From Daldinia sp. FL1419 (taxonomy: Eukaryota > Ascomycota > Sordariomycetes > Xylariales > Hypoxylaceae), in assembly GCA_025201765.1 (NCBI GenBank), contig MU623348.1, positions 1 through 64,000 of the forward strand: a DNA stretch of 64,000 bases, given 5' to 3'. This document shows positions 24,630-36,710 of the stretch, in pieces. Position 1 is the stretch's first letter. Every line of letters begins with the position of its first letter. The position numbers and the translations under genes were made by a program. The notes beneath the pieces are model-generated. The model had not been told where the DNA came from, did no database searches, and worked only from the letters and a program-made list of their open reading frames with translations.

Positions 24630-25266
24630 ATGCCTCAGGATTTACCCCCCATCGGGGGCTACGGCCCTGTACAATACAAGGTCAGTTAATTTATGTACCT
24701 CAGCTATTCTGTTCTGCGCACGAAAATTATCTACGGGACAAGACGAAGAGTAGTTGGATTGGGTTACTTATTGGAAGAAGCGGGCGAGGCTAACATTTGC
24801 TTCTCTTCCTGCAGCGTAACCTCCCTCCTCCGGGCTTCCGACCAACGACCCTACTCCTCGCCATGGGCGCCGTCATGACTTTTGGTTTCTACAAGCTAGG
24901 ACAGGGCATTCGAGAGCAAAAGTGCGCAACTTACTCAATACTACCGTTCCACCGAGTGGCATAGGTCGATATTAATAGTTTGCTTAGTGAGCTGGCCCGG
25001 GAAAAGATGTGGTCGCGCATTCACTTGATTCCCCTCCTCCAAGCCGAGGAAGACCGAGATCTCGTTCGTAGACATTTGGCGGACCAGGCCCGCGAAAAAG
25101 AGCTTCTGGGCGAGAACATGCAGGTTTACAATTCTGGACGGTATGTTATTCTCTCGTTTACACACCTACATCATTAGCGAGCCGGGCAAATAAATACTAA
25201 CGTACGTGTGGTCGTAGATACGTGAGGCCTACATTCGCCGTCACGCCGTCCAGCGTGACGAAATAA
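24630..25266 (+). CDS. NDUFA13: NADH:ubiquinone oxidoreductase (complex I) subunit NDUFA13 / GRIM-19
   Basis: Four exons, 24630-24680, 24815-24921, 24988-25140 and 25218-25266, give 119 aa. The exon 3 acceptor at 24987 was chosen because it restores the conserved junction IREQNELAREKMW. The product begins MPQDLPPIGGYGPVQYK, has one membrane helix (about residues 26-44, LLLAMGAVMTFGFYKLG) and then the charged helix ending in the conserved LIPLLQAEEDRDLVRRHLAD segment. These are hallmarks of the GRIM-19 family, an accessory subunit of mitochondrial complex I in the inner membrane. Length fits fungal members. The symbol is that of the human orthologue. Identification is firm; minor uncertainty remains on the last intron. 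Confidence 0.93.
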
Positions 25267-26074
25267 AGAAGATTGATCGAATGGGAGTGGTACATACGCT
25301 ATGCATAAACTGAGACAATACGATATGTAGCTGGCTACGAGTGGAAGGGCTCCCCGAAGCCGGTGATGGTGCGGGATGTGTATATAAACAAACAATGCAA
25401 GCAAGCTATTAAGGTCGTTCGATCGAGTCTCGAGTTCAAGTGCTACTACCTATACAGCGAAGGAGATGTATTGAACGTAAGCTTAGGCTTATGCATTGTG
25501 TGCATCCGAAATGAGCATATCGTCGCGCCCTTGGAAGGATAAATCAATCGAAATTGAGGTCTCGCTTTTGGGGGTTATCCAAGTATCCAGTAAGGAAATT
25601 GGTATGAAACAAGAATGCTCGACTACTATTAAATATTGGGTAGATAATTTCATCACCAAATCTAGTCTCCATTTGACACGGCTTCATCATCTAGGTTATC
25701 ATATAACCTTGATGGGTAGATCTATATTGACCAATAGCCACTTATCCGTAGATATAGGTTGAATATCTCGGGGGTTTAACTATAAGGGTAGACTACACAG
25801 TCACACGATGAGCTTTATAACCACACATGAGCACCAATATATAAGAGAGCCGAGAGCATATCCAGGCCATCTTAAGCAGGTAGGTTAGCTCAGCGGTTAA
25901 CGGGAAATACAATCCCCATCTCTCATTCCAATAAGTGCATTCTCTCTCTTACGAGGTTCATCTCTTGACAGCCAAACTCCAGACTCCTTTTATCCTCATT
26001 AATCCACACGTCTTAGATACAGCTACTTGTTCATCACCCGAAAGTATTCATCATTAAAGATACCGTCATTGGTC
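25267..26074. other. Intergenic region, no gene seen
   Basis: Lies between NDUFA13 and the 3' end of the condensin gene. GTTAGCTCAGCGGTTAAC at 25,885-25,902 resembles a tRNA A-box, but no acceptor stem or B-box follows at the right distance. No gene supported. Confidence 0.4.
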
Positions 26075-29000
26075 TTAAGCAGAAGCATGAACCACCTTGA
26101 ATCCTTCGCTTACTATCTTCGTGATGTCCTCGTTCTTATGCTGGAGCAAACCCAGCGCATATGCAACGTCGTTCCATTGACGTTCCGTTTCGCAGCGCGG
26201 AAGACGAGCAGCCAACTTCTCCGCGAGCTGTTTTGCGTGCTTGTCCTGTTATATCGTTAGCGTCTTCGGACGGTACTGGATATAGTGCATAATAGACTTA
26301 CCTTTTCGACAAATCCTAAAAGGAACTTGACGATCCTTCGGAACGCGTCCTCTTCCATCCGACGATCCGAAGATAACAGACTAAACATATCAACGAAGTG
26401 ATTGTATACCGCGTTGTCCTTGGTGCTTAATTCCGTGAAGAACATACGCGCCAAGTCCGCAATTCGCTTGTCCTCATCTTCTAGACATTTGGCCATTTCA
26501 CCCAGCTGGCCTTTCACCTTGACTTGACCAGCAAGGATTAAGAATGTTAGCGTCATTAAACACGTTCGCTTGACAGATAAATCTCGGTCAGCTAGTCGTC
26601 GGTATAGAAAATCCGTGTTCTCGTCAATAAGGTGGTTGAAACAGACAGCCATATCACCAAGCGCAATGACCACGTTCGACCGCACCGTCGCATCCGGTGA
26701 CCGCTCCATAATGGTGATGAGCAATGGCAGATGAGCCTCGCAGTACTCGCTGCTGACGCACATCAGCTTCGCTAGGCAAAGCGTTGCCGCAGCTTGTAGG
26801 CCCTTATCCCTGTATATATCGCTACGAGAGCAGATCTCTGCTACCATAGGGCCAAAATTGGCCAGTAGAGATTGCGGCCCGAACAAAAGCTCTTGCTCAC
26901 GTATGTGCGCCATAGCCTCGGTGAAATCATCTTCTGTGGTACCACCAATTAAATCCAGTTCGTCGCCCGGGTCCTCTACGGCTGGGGTGGCTGTCTTGCC
27001 CTTTCGACCGCCCATGGACGGCCGCGGGGGGGCAGGCTTAGCAGCAGCATCCTTCTCCTTTTCTTGCTTCCGTCGCTTGAAATCTAGCTCGCAGAGTTCA
27101 AGGTGAACAATTTGCTTGATAGCTACGTGACCAACTATAAATAGAAGCTGGGATAATGCGATCGCCGCCTTTTGTTTGGGTTCGACCGGTGGTTCCGAAG
27201 TTAATCGGTTGATAGTTTGAGTTGGAGCGTCAAGACCCATGGTGATACCCTGGGTCATGCCTTGGTCGACATTGGCAGTAGCAGTATATTCTTGGTCCCT
27301 TGACCCCGGACGAGATGCGGAGGGAGATTTTTGTCGTGCTGAGAATACGACCTTTGTCCTACGTCTAATGATCTCGGAACAGAGCATGTCGGGGTGCTTA
27401 GCAAGGGTATAGATGGCATTAATAGCTTGTTCGGCAACTCCGAACCACTCCTTGCTGTCGCTTGGCACCTCGGTAATCGCTGCTAGTCTTGCTAGAACGG
27501 CATGCTCATTCGGAAGACGACTGAACTTGACAGTGGATTCCTTGGCTTGTCGACCAGTAGGATTAAGTCTCTGCAAGGCAATGCAAGTGTACTTGGCTAA
27601 TTGAAGGTCGGCTCGGCCGTGCGATCCAAGCCCAGTTCGCAACATCGTTTCCATTTCACCAACGACAATCTCTGGTGCAGCGGTGGCTAGCATGCCCAAC
27701 ACGATAATAGCACCTCTTCGCTGTGACCGAGATATTTCCCTCTTGTGAAAGCCATATACCTCCCATAGCTTCGTTACTACACGATCAGAAATCATGCCGC
27801 CCTTCATCATAGTGGCGAGGAGCTGCTCCAGACTAGTTAGTTCGGCTGGCGTAGTACCCGATGTAAGACTGATCATGTTCCTTGCAATATAAATGGCGGC
27901 GTCGTTCGGACTAAAGCTATCCGGCGCCTCGAAAAAGAGTCGTTTGTAGCAGTCGATGAGATGAGACTGTACGCCTTTACCCTCATCACTGTTGCCTTTA
28001 GTCCAAATAAGGCGCATCATCCTTCGAATACCGATCATATTGTCTTCGATGTTGTACGCATTTCCGATTTCCAAGTAGTCCATCGCCTCGATAACTTCCG
28101 ACTTATTTTTGGACCCGAGAAGCTGACAGACGGTGGAAGTGGCCTCATGCAAGACCTCGATAAACTTGAGGGCGTCTGTATAATATCGTTTGGTTAATGT
28201 TAGCTTTTCGATAGCTTCTGACGTGGCGGCGTCTTCTTGAGCTTTCTGAACCGCCGCTATCTTTTCCTCGTCAGTCATCTCTCCAGGTTTCTGAGGCGAC
28301 TCTAACTGAGTAGGCTCATCTATTAACGCCGTATTATCAGCCTTGTCTTCTCCCAACCCGGGTTCACCAGCTGGCGGCTTCAGGGAGTCCAGCTCGGCGT
28401 CGACCTTGTCGAGCCTCTCCTGCCAATCCTTGCGAGAGAGCTGAGCGCCGTGAAGTACGGTGAAGGGGTGCGTCTTGATTAGAGTCCCCAAAAGTTTTAT
28501 CGCATTTCTTCTGACGTGGCTACTCTTGTCTTCCAGACTTCTGCAGGCAAGTTCGGCAGCTTTCTGCCTACGCTTGGGAAATTTTTGATCAAGCTCGCAG
28601 AGCTTCGTGTAGACTTGCATCGCTCTACATCTACAGTAGGGGTTGATGTCTAGAAAACGCTCCTCTAGTACGTCGAAGAAGGCATTGAGTTGAGACTTGT
28701 GATTTTCGCTACGCTCTTCCTGGGTGGTAAGATGAGCGATCATATTGCCGCAGACCTCGATTAGCGAGCACCGTAGGGTATACGACTAATACATGTTAGG
28801 TGTATTGGTGAAAATCCAGGGCCGTACATACCTCGCTGTCTAATTGTTTGGCTAGCATAGTCATCTGTTTGATCACCAGGCGTGGTATAAGCTCGGAAAG
28901 CTTGACGATGAACGATGAAACCGACTTCGGGCCCTTGGTATCGTTACTATTGAACTCCTTGTTACTGATCTCCCGTAGAATCTCGTCGGCTAGCTGCGGA

Positions 29001-30006
29001 TAGTCATATTGTTCAGCTAATATGTGCAGAAACTCTGCCATCGGTTCAGACAGATGTTCGAAGTATGTCAAATTCTGGACAATGGATATTTGCGCCGCTG
29101 CTACCGTGTCAGTCTTCCTATCGGGTGAGTGGACACTATAGCCCGCTTACCATAGCCGTGGCCGTGATGTTTTACGGCAATGCAGAGGACCTTGAAGGCG
29201 TGCATTTTTATGGCTGTATTCTTAACCCTCTGCTCACTCTCCAAAACCATATATACCGGTCTGGTAAGAAGACCTATAAAGGTATCACGCTCGCTAGTCG
29301 TCAAAAATATCTTGCCCAGTTTCAGCTTAAGAACCTTGGACATAACATCGAGTGCCGTCTGAAGCTGGGCGGCGCTATCCCAGCTACCGTCCTTATCTTT
29401 GCCCGTCGTCTTGGACTTGGAGCCTTTACCCCTGGCGCGCGATACAGGAGCGGTAGAGGACTTCTCGGCGGCCTTCGTCTCGACACAGGCGATCGTCCAT
29501 TGCAACAGGAAGCCGTATATCTCAAGTAGGGACTTGTGATGGGCAATCATCTCTTGCTCTTCGGGATTTTCGAGATCGTGGTTGATTGAATCGGCTTCGG
29601 TAGCCAAGCCGCTCATGATGAGATCGAAGATCTTGCTCAAGGCGTGGGTAGGCAGGAATTGCGTATATCTGGATTGTAGGAAAAGCTTAGAAATAGGTTC
29701 TTGCGATTTCGAGATGAAGGACTGTGAAGACTGGAGGTTACCAGGGGGGGCAATGAGAGTGGGTGCACACTTTAGAAGAAACTGCAGCGAGTCAAAGTAG
29801 GCACTGCGCATGATGGCATCAGGATTCCCGGCGACGGCGTCTACGATAGGATTCAAGATCGGGTTGAGAAGCGAGATATTGGATAAGGATTCGGGATCCG
29901 ATTCGCAGTCGACTAAAGCACTGTCAGCTTCGGGAGTAGCGATGCTTGCTGGGTCGCTCATGTAGTGCATGAGCGCCTCATTTATATCGAAGTTGACCGG
30001 ATCCAT
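26075..30006 (-). CDS. cnd1: Condensin complex subunit 1 (Cnd1 / Ycs4, HEAT-repeat kleisin partner)
   Basis: Four exons on the minus strand: 30006-29151, 29100-28832, 28785-26302 and 26245-26075. Intron lengths are 50, 46 and 56 nt, and the 1259-aa product is typical for fungal Cnd1. It opens with the Cnd1 N-terminal region (starting MDPVNFDINEALMHYMSDP). The middle contains the conserved SYTLRCSLIEVCGNMI block at the exon 2/3 junction, and the C-terminal third carries the HEAT repeats with TVRSNVVIALGDMAVCFNHL and DRDLSVKRTCLMTLTFLIL, the classic Cnd1 signature. Lys/Arg-rich linkers near residues 190-205 and 930-950 may be nuclear signals. Condensin compacts mitotic chromosomes together with Smc2/Smc4. 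It shares an 891-bp divergent upstream region with the Cdc7 gene. Confidence 0.95.
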
Positions 30007-30897
30007 CGTGGCCAGGAGCGTTTGCGCCTACAGGCGCAGAAAGATAAAAAACGAAAGTGAAACGAGGTTCACAGAATAGTAATAAGAAATGATAGCTAAT
30101 TTGCAGAAAAAGTAAAAAGATTATCCCCTAGAGGCATTTGGTACAAACGATCAAATGGAGGGTTATCTTTGGAATGTTGTTCTTTTTTGAAAGATGGCGA
30201 TAGCGACATGGATCAATATGTTTGGTGGTCTTTGTGTGGAGACGTTAGATATGCGAATAATTTGATGTGATACCTAGCAGCATAGTAGTACCTATATGTA
30301 TAAGTTAGCTGCTTTAGCAACGGTTTTGTTATTGTTTAGTTATTGATAAGGCGCAACCGCCAATCAATCTTTTTCTCTAATAGAAACCCCGCGCCCGCGC
30401 CGTTGATCTCCATCAGCCCGCTAAGTCAAAACGCGTCTGATAAGAAATCGGAGAATCTGGTTCAGGTACCGCGTACCATTGAACCATACTAATAGGTACA
30501 AAGGTAAGGTAAGTACCCGGTGGACTTCCATGACATGTAAGGTACCACTTCGTACCTGATTATTATAGTCTCATTATCTATGGAAATTCCAACATTTAAC
30601 GTTGAGGCATTGAACCTTATACTAGAATGTCCAATTATGGAATTATTCCCATAATACATCCTTATTGGCCATAGTTTCTTTTTTTTTCCTATTCAATTGT
30701 ATACCGCCGTCGAACCGTATAATCCGTTCCAATTGTTATGGTTCGAATATTACACCAGAGCAACTAGTTTTTCCTCCTCTCGTAGCTTTGCGATATAGAA
30801 TAAGGAAAATACTGGATCGCATTGGGTCATATTCAAGGGGAGAGAACATACGCGATAGAGTACGAAAATTTGACAAGGTGTTTGGCAACATTAGAAT
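30007..30897. promoter_or_regulatory. Divergent promoter region between cnd1 and cdc7
   Basis: About 890 bp lie between the two start codons of two cell-cycle genes. ACGCGT, the core bound by yeast MBF in G1/S promoters, occurs at 30,431-30,436. The same hexamer occurs several times elsewhere in the window, including inside coding sequence, so it is only suggestive. A pyrimidine-rich tract lies at 30,674-30,690. Confidence 0.35.
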
Positions 30898-32403
30898 ATG
30901 GCGTCCGCCGTTCATCGTCGAGTGGCCAAGGCGCCGTTCCAGATCCATCGTGATCAACCTGGAAGACAGACTTCGGACGTCGAAGTGTCTACACGAGGTC
31001 AGACGCGACGAGCCGAAGAGGAAATCGACGATGTCGACGATCAGGACGACAATGACGACCCTTACTTATTAGCTGAAGAGGGCGAAGACGAAGAACAAGA
31101 GAATCCGGCAGAGGAAGACGACGGTTGCGAAACAGACTCCACCGACGATAGCGACGAAATAGACCTCAGCGTTCAACACGACATGGAGAAACTACAAACC
31201 ACCTTTCCCAACTTTAAAGATAATTATCGTCTAATAAAACGTATCGGAGAAGGGACTTTTTCTACCGTATATAAAGCCGAAGACATACAGTATCATCGGT
31301 ACGAGAATCGTTGGGATATAGATGCGGCAGAAAATCAATGGAAACCTCCACCTCTCAGAAACTCTCGGTCCAATTCTGTGTCTTCTCGCACCCGCCAAAA
31401 GCCGAAGTTCGTAGCGATAAAAAAGATTTACGTTACCTCCTCACCATCTCGCATCCTTAACGAACTTGAACTCCTCTACGACCTACGAGACTCCCACTCC
31501 GTCTGTCCCCTCATAACAGCCTTCCGCGAAGCAGATCAGGTCCTCGCTATCCTCCCTTACTTCCGCCATCAAGACTTTAGAAAATACTATCCTCATATGA
31601 GCGTATACGACATGAGAGTGTACTTCCGGTCCCTGTTCACAGCTCTAGCCGCTGTACATGAAAAGGGCATCATACATCGCGATATCAAGCCTACCAACTT
31701 TCTTTACGATCCGGATAAGAAGCGCGGGGTCCTGGTAGACTTCGGTTTAGCCGAGCGGGAGGGCATGGAATCGAAACCATGCCTCTGCCACGAAGATCGG
31801 CAAGTAAGGAAGCAAAAGCTACAGCAGTCTGTGGCATTCAGCTCGGTTCAAGCTGGCCCGCAACCAGGTTATCCGGTGAACGATACCCGGCCCTCTCGAC
31901 GCGCCAACAGAGCCGGCACTCGCGGCTTTCGAGCACCCGAGGTTTTATTCAAATGCACGGAACAAACAACCAAGATAGATATCTGGTCCGCCGGGGTCAT
32001 CTTATTAACCATCCTCTGCAAACGTTTCCCCTTCTTCAATAGCGCGGATGACGTCGAAGCCCTAATCGAAATAGCTACAATATTTGGCACAAGGAAGATG
32101 AAGATGGCGGGACAGCTACACGGATGCGTGTTTGATACTAACATACCAACCATAGGCGAGAAGGGCTTCACTTTTGAAAAGATCATGCTGTGGAGTACGT
32201 GTAGAAGCGACGTTAGCAAGGATGGTAGACCTAGTACATTAACTGAAGAAGAGAAGGGTGCTATCGAGTTTTTGACGAGGTGTATGGAATTGGACCCGAC
32301 TAAGAGGATCAGCGCTAAACAGGCCTTGGTGCACGAGTTTTTGCAGCTCGATGCGGATACCGAACCGGAGCCGGAACTAGATGACGATGTCATGATGTTA
32401 TAG
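30898..32403 (+). CDS. cdc7: Cdc7-type serine/threonine kinase (DDK catalytic subunit)
   Basis: A single exon encodes 501 aa. Residues 40-90 are very acidic. The kinase core starts with the glycine loop GEGTFSTVYKA (117-127), then VAIKK with the catalytic Lys at about 175, HRDIKPTNFL (260-269) with Asp262, and DFGLAE (281-286). The HRDIKPTNFLYD form, the insert between the glycine loop and the VAIKK lysine (about 130-170), and the insert after DFG containing Cys and His are characteristic of Cdc7 rather than CDKs. The family pairs with Dbf4 to phosphorylate the Mcm2-7 helicase and fire replication origins in the nucleus. The start ATG fits the acidic N-terminus. The gene diverges from condensin cnd1. 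Confidence 0.9.
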   Translation: MASAVHRRVAKAPFQIHRDQPGRQTSDVEVSTRGQTRRAEEEIDDVDDQDDNDDPYLLAEEGEDEEQENPAEEDDGCETDSTDDSDEIDLSVQHDMEKLQTTFPNFKDNYRLIKRIGEGTFSTVYKAEDIQYHRYENRWDIDAAENQWKPPPLRNSRSNSVSSRTRQKPKFVAIKKIYVTSSPSRILNELELLYDLRDSHSVCPLITAFREADQVLAILPYFRHQDFRKYYPHMSVYDMRVYFRSLFTALAAVHEKGIIHRDIKPTNFLYDPDKKRGVLVDFGLAEREGMESKPCLCHEDRQVRKQKLQQSVAFSSVQAGPQPGYPVNDTRPSRRANRAGTRGFRAPEVLFKCTEQTTKIDIWSAGVILLTILCKRFPFFNSADDVEALIEIATIFGTRKMKMAGQLHGCVFDTNIPTIGEKGFTFEKIMLWSTCRSDVSKDGRPSTLTEEEKGAIEFLTRCMELDPTKRISAKQALVHEFLQLDADTEPEPELDDDVMML

Positions 32404-33042
32404 TAGCTCCGAATGGGTTTATAATATTAATCTAAGATGCTATAAAGGACACGATAGCCCTTTTGAATCTAACATAGGCAGAAGCCACTATTCATAATCG
32501 TATTCATACAGTATTAGGACCAAGTACGTATTACATGGGTGTTGTGGAACTTACATGGGAATGAAGCTGATGGCTATTATGCCTTTATCTAATGATACGT
32601 TTGTAGAGTGGCAATAGGCCTGGTTGGCATTCGAATCTAGTGTTTGTACTGAATAGGTTCCTAACTCACCTACCAGAACACGCACAATATAGACGTGGAT
32701 ATGTTCCAATTCAAACTAACCAGACCTTCTGTTTATCGATTCATCATTTTGATTAGAGGGCTTGAAATAAGATGGGGTATTAATCATATCTGCCGTATTC
32801 TAGGCATTTATTAACAATTCGCCTAATATTAGACGCATAAGTACGAGATGGGGCGTAATCATGTCTATTGAGACGGTGTAATCGATGGGAATCAACCAAC
32901 CGGACGCCTATACATTACTGACTTTCCTGCCCTGATGTAACATCGTAGTTTGTACAAGTGCCAGAGCTATCTACAAAAATTTGCCCTTCCGCGGCTTATC
33001 CACCGCCTAATCATCATACATCACTTTCCAAACCTATCTTCC
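32404..33042. other. Convergent intergenic region
   Basis: Lies between the 3' ends of cdc7 and cmr1. No gene or repeat of note. Confidence 0.5.
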
Positions 33043-34690
33043 CTACATCCAGAGACAAAGCTTTCCGCTAGAAGTCCCGCCAGCCTATAAAAATTGGTTA
33101 GCATTGCCATAAATCGACAGCGGGAGAATACGACAGAGAAAGAAAAAGAGACTTACCAGCCAATTCAAAGTAGGGTGAAACTCCGCAACCGCAGGCACAG
33201 CAGTGATTCCTTCGCCGTCTAACTGACCGAGCTGCGTTCCTTGACTGTCGAAGATATCAACAAACCGGTTCATGTTGGCGATAGCAAACTTCTCCACGCC
33301 GTCCGCGGGGTTGATCTGCCATTGTGGCTTAAGGATGGTGACCCAACGGCCCGTCTGATTATTATGCGGAATAGCATGCGCCGGCTTCATCTGTTTGTTA
33401 GAGAGGTCTTCGCCGGGCTTCCACTTCATCGCGCTAGTCATATCGTAGACCTTGATCGTGTCGTCGTAAGATGACGTTGCTAAATAGCCACCCCGACTCC
33501 ACGAAGCATGCGATACAGACAGTCGAGACTGGTGCTCGCCTAGTAACGAAGGCCGACGAAGATCCCCCTTGCCCTTGATCATTCTCAAATCCCATATCTT
33601 CAACGTCCTGTCGAGCGATGCCGTCGCTACGAGATGAGGCAAAAGGGGGTTTAGGGAAAAGCCACCGATCTTATTGTCGGATAGGCTCCATATTTCTGCT
33701 TTGCTCTTTGTGCGCCTATCGAATCTTCCTAAAGTGCCATCTAGAGTCGAGAAGAGAACGACGTCTTTGGCTTCGGGAGAAATATCAATACACGAAATGC
33801 CCGTGTCAACATCGTCGTCGTCAGGTTGCCATAACTGTGTGCTAACTTGCGACTGTAAATCTAGGCAACGTATAGACGAATCGTAGGAACTAGTGATGAC
33901 CGAATTGGGATCGAACATGGGCACCTTTATGGATGTGATGGTCCTACTATGTACTTCGAAAGCACCCACTTGAGGTAGAGGAATATCGACGTCTTCATCG
34001 TCATCGGAATAGGTAGGTTTTTCCTGCGACGCGTCGAAAAAGCCCAAGGTACCCTTCTTGTCGCCTGCGAGGATGATCGGTTTATCTTGCATAGGATGAA
34101 ACGTGAGAGCATAAACACGCTCAGGAGTAATTTTGATATCTACGTATAGTTAATACCACAGTGTCCCATTGAATATTCTTACGCGAACGCTTACCGTTAG
34201 GAACCCAGCCGTCATAGAGCGTGAGATCTCCCATCTCTTTTCGAAGGTTCTTCAACTTGCTATCGGAGGTATCCTTGATATCGTCCTCGGTAAAAGTTCG
34301 AACACCTGGCTGCGCTCCTTGGACGAGAGAGGCCAACGCATCGGTACTTGACCATCTTTGACCTTCGACTTGAAGATTGGAAAGTTGCAAGTCGCCACTG
34401 GTGCGAATGCGTTTGGGCTCCGGCGGTTTCAGCTCGGCAGGAATATCTTCAAGCTTGACGCTCGCTTCGGTACTAGCTCCTGCAAGTCTTGCGCTTTGTC
34501 GAGTGGGCATGACACGGGTACGAGGAGCGGGCTCGACGGCTCTCCTCTTCTTAGGTGCGGTCGCTCTCGGCGGGGGAGCCGCAGCTTTGCGCATCTTGGC
34601 CGCGACCTCGGCCGAATCCTTAAGAAGCTTGGCATTATTTACGACGTTTGCTCTTCTTCGAGCCTCAAAGGTGCTTAATTCGGGAGCCAT
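33043..34690 (-). CDS. cmr1: WD40 DNA damage-binding protein Cmr1
   Basis: Three exons on the minus strand, 34690-34195, 34139-33157 and 33084-33043, give 506 aa; the last exon codes for AGGTSSGKLCLWM only. The N-terminal 100 residues are basic and low complexity (APKKRRAVEP, TRQSARLAG), fitting a DNA-binding or nuclear segment. From about residue 165 the protein carries WD40 blades, including ITSSYDSSIRCLDLQ, VATASLDRTLKIWDLR and LATSSYDDTIKVYDM. The order, the FHPMQDKPIILAGDKKG block after the first intron and the WVPNG motif identify the Cmr1/WDR76 family, which binds DNA, associates with histones and acts in replication stress responses. The product is close to the usual fungal length of about 500-530 aa. 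Confidence 0.92.
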
Positions 34691-35354
34691 TACGATAGGC
34701 GACTAGTTCTAACAGATTATGAAGTGATGCCAAATAAAGAGAAAATGAGGTAAAGGCGCAATTATGGTCATATATACCTACCTAGGCACCGAGGTAGAGA
34801 AGAATGGAAAGTAGAATTTTGACGCAAAGGGGGGAGACTCTTCTTCAATATGCGATTTGCGATAAAAGTGACCGGGGGTAAATTAGGCTTCAGTCGCTTT
34901 GGATGAATGATAGAGACGCTATTTTCTTTTTTTTCTTTTTTGGTTCTAACTTGTCACAGGATAGGAAACCGGGGAAAGGAAAAATGGAGAATAACAATTA
35001 GGTAGTAATTAAATCACAGGGACTACTATATAGGTAGACGGGAAGTAAAAAGATGCCGCATAAGAACTTGCGCTGTTATAAGTGACGATGAGGCGACCAA
35101 AGTAGAAGAATTGGAATCGCAAAAGTCAATTAAGAACTACATCCGAAGACGCGGTACTATACGCGATATCATGCGCTACCGCGTATCCCTGTATTATATT
35201 ATTACGTCATCCAGGGTATCGATATCTGGTTTTTTTTTTTTAGTACCGTCATATCGATAAGAAAATATTCCATTAGCTACAACAAAAAAAAGGAAAAGGA
35301 AAAAGAAACCAACCTAAGTTAAAGGTTGGATATACTCATGTCATCTTTTCCAAC
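34691..35354. promoter_or_regulatory. Divergent promoter region between cmr1 and the Mtf2-like gene
   Basis: About 660 bp between start codons, with T-rich tracts at 34,924-34,942 and 35,230-35,240. No specific site named. Confidence 0.4.
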
Positions 35355-36710
35355 ATGACGTCTACCTTGTTACCTTTTCTCTATCACACGAGGACAATCT
35401 TACGAGCACATTCTCGAATTACCCTCGCCTTCTCTCGTTCTTTACATACTACAAGACGACAGTTAAAAGATGGCGACGAAATACCATTTGCTTCTTATAT
35501 CCCCAAAGATATAGTTCCTCCGGAACAAACTCATCGTCGTGGTACTATCACTCCCTCGGAGAGGCGTGTTTTCGAGCGCATCTTCGCCGACATAAAAGCT
35601 CGTGGTCTTAAACCTTTTGTACCCGAAGACTCGCCAGCATCGGCCACCCGTACTACCATGTCTATAATGCAACAAGCTCTGCTAGATGCTAAGCGAACTC
35701 GCCCGGCTACTTTTACGACCCCTGACCATCTCAACGGCCCTACCAAAGATCGCGAGAAGGCTCTTCTACGATTTCCGCCGGAGTTGCGCGCCGCTGCTAG
35801 CAAGGCTTTCGATACTATCAAACCTTCCAGTTCGAGGCACTCAGCTGGCGACGATATCGCATATGATACAGATTCTATCGCTACCAACCAAGAAGATCCC
35901 AACGGCGATGAAGGGTGGATAGTACCTACGAACACCGCTGACCTGACTGCCGAGTTAGAAGCTAAGCGCAGCCCTGAGCGCTCCCGCGTCGAAAGACTAA
36001 TTACCGCTGCCGTGACAGACTTTGAGCTTTGGGATGTTCTAGAAAAGGAAGTATTCACGATGCCCGCTAAATTAGGTATCGATAGCAACGCATATAAGTT
36101 GTCAATAACAGGCCGAAGGCGACGCAAGAGTACCAATTCGGCCTTGACCAACGAAGCGGTTAGTCACCTCGAAGATTTGGCATCAAGTCATCTTGAGGAT
36201 GCATCGGAAGCCGTTCAAGAAGAAACAGATGCCATAGCCGCCGAAAGCGATACTCCACCCCAAGACCTGAGCCTCCACGTGCACGGACCGCTATACCCAG
36301 AATATCTCCTACTAGCATTGCGGCGTCTCGATACCGCATTTCATACCCCGTCGCCCCTCGCCTTTTCCGTCCTACCGCGGATCAAGGAACTGGGACTCGA
36401 GTCTTATATTCTTGGCGTATCGACACCTTTCTATAACGAGCTTCTAGATATTTATTGGACACGCCGTGGCGATCTATCCGGAGTGCTAGACTTGTTAGAG
36501 GAAATGCAACATTGCGGGCTCAGGTTTGATACTCAAACCGCATCTTTCCTCGGGAAAGTCGACACGGCGTTAACTATGCTAGCCACCAGAGAATCTGCTG
36601 GTTCTTTTGGAAGGGCCCTTGCGACCATGCCCGAGTACGATCGGTCTGTGAGACAACGCATAAGGCATTGGCGCGAAGCTGCGGATTCGTCGGCCGAGAT
36701 GGGAGCATGA
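35355..36710 (+). CDS. Mtf2-like mitochondrial protein
   Basis: A single 451-aa frame. The first 40 residues are rich in Arg, Ser and Thr with few acids (RTILRAHSRITLAFSRSLHT), a mitochondrial presequence. The middle is acidic and probably disordered. The last 150 residues (from about LHVHGPLYPEYLLLALRRLD) form the conserved helical region seen in fungal proteins annotated as Mtf2-like, including NELLDIYWTRRGDLSGVLDL and a final MPEYDRSVRQRIRHW. The yeast relative Mtf2/Nam1 acts in mitochondrial RNA processing and translation. Whether this protein does the same is inference. It diverges from cmr1. Confidence 0.65.
   Translation: MTSTLLPFLYHTRTILRAHSRITLAFSRSLHTTRRQLKDGDEIPFASYIPKDIVPPEQTHRRGTITPSERRVFERIFADIKARGLKPFVPEDSPASATRTTMSIMQQALLDAKRTRPATFTTPDHLNGPTKDREKALLRFPPELRAAASKAFDTIKPSSSRHSAGDDIAYDTDSIATNQEDPNGDEGWIVPTNTADLTAELEAKRSPERSRVERLITAAVTDFELWDVLEKEVFTMPAKLGIDSNAYKLSITGRRRRKSTNSALTNEAVSHLEDLASSHLEDASEAVQEETDAIAAESDTPPQDLSLHVHGPLYPEYLLLALRRLDTAFHTPSPLAFSVLPRIKELGLESYILGVSTPFYNELLDIYWTRRGDLSGVLDLLEEMQHCGLRFDTQTASFLGKVDTALTMLATRESAGSFGRALATMPEYDRSVRQRIRHWREAADSSAEMGA

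Noticed and set aside
25880..25975. tRNA-like A-box
   Set aside because: No acceptor stem and no proper B-box at the needed distance; no cloverleaf can be drawn.
30431..30436. ACGCGT as proof of MBF control of cdc7/cnd1
   Set aside because: The hexamer also occurs near 20,109, 26,343, 34,030, 43,291, 44,641, 47,274, 50,083 and 55,850, some within coding sequence, so a single site is not evidence by itself.
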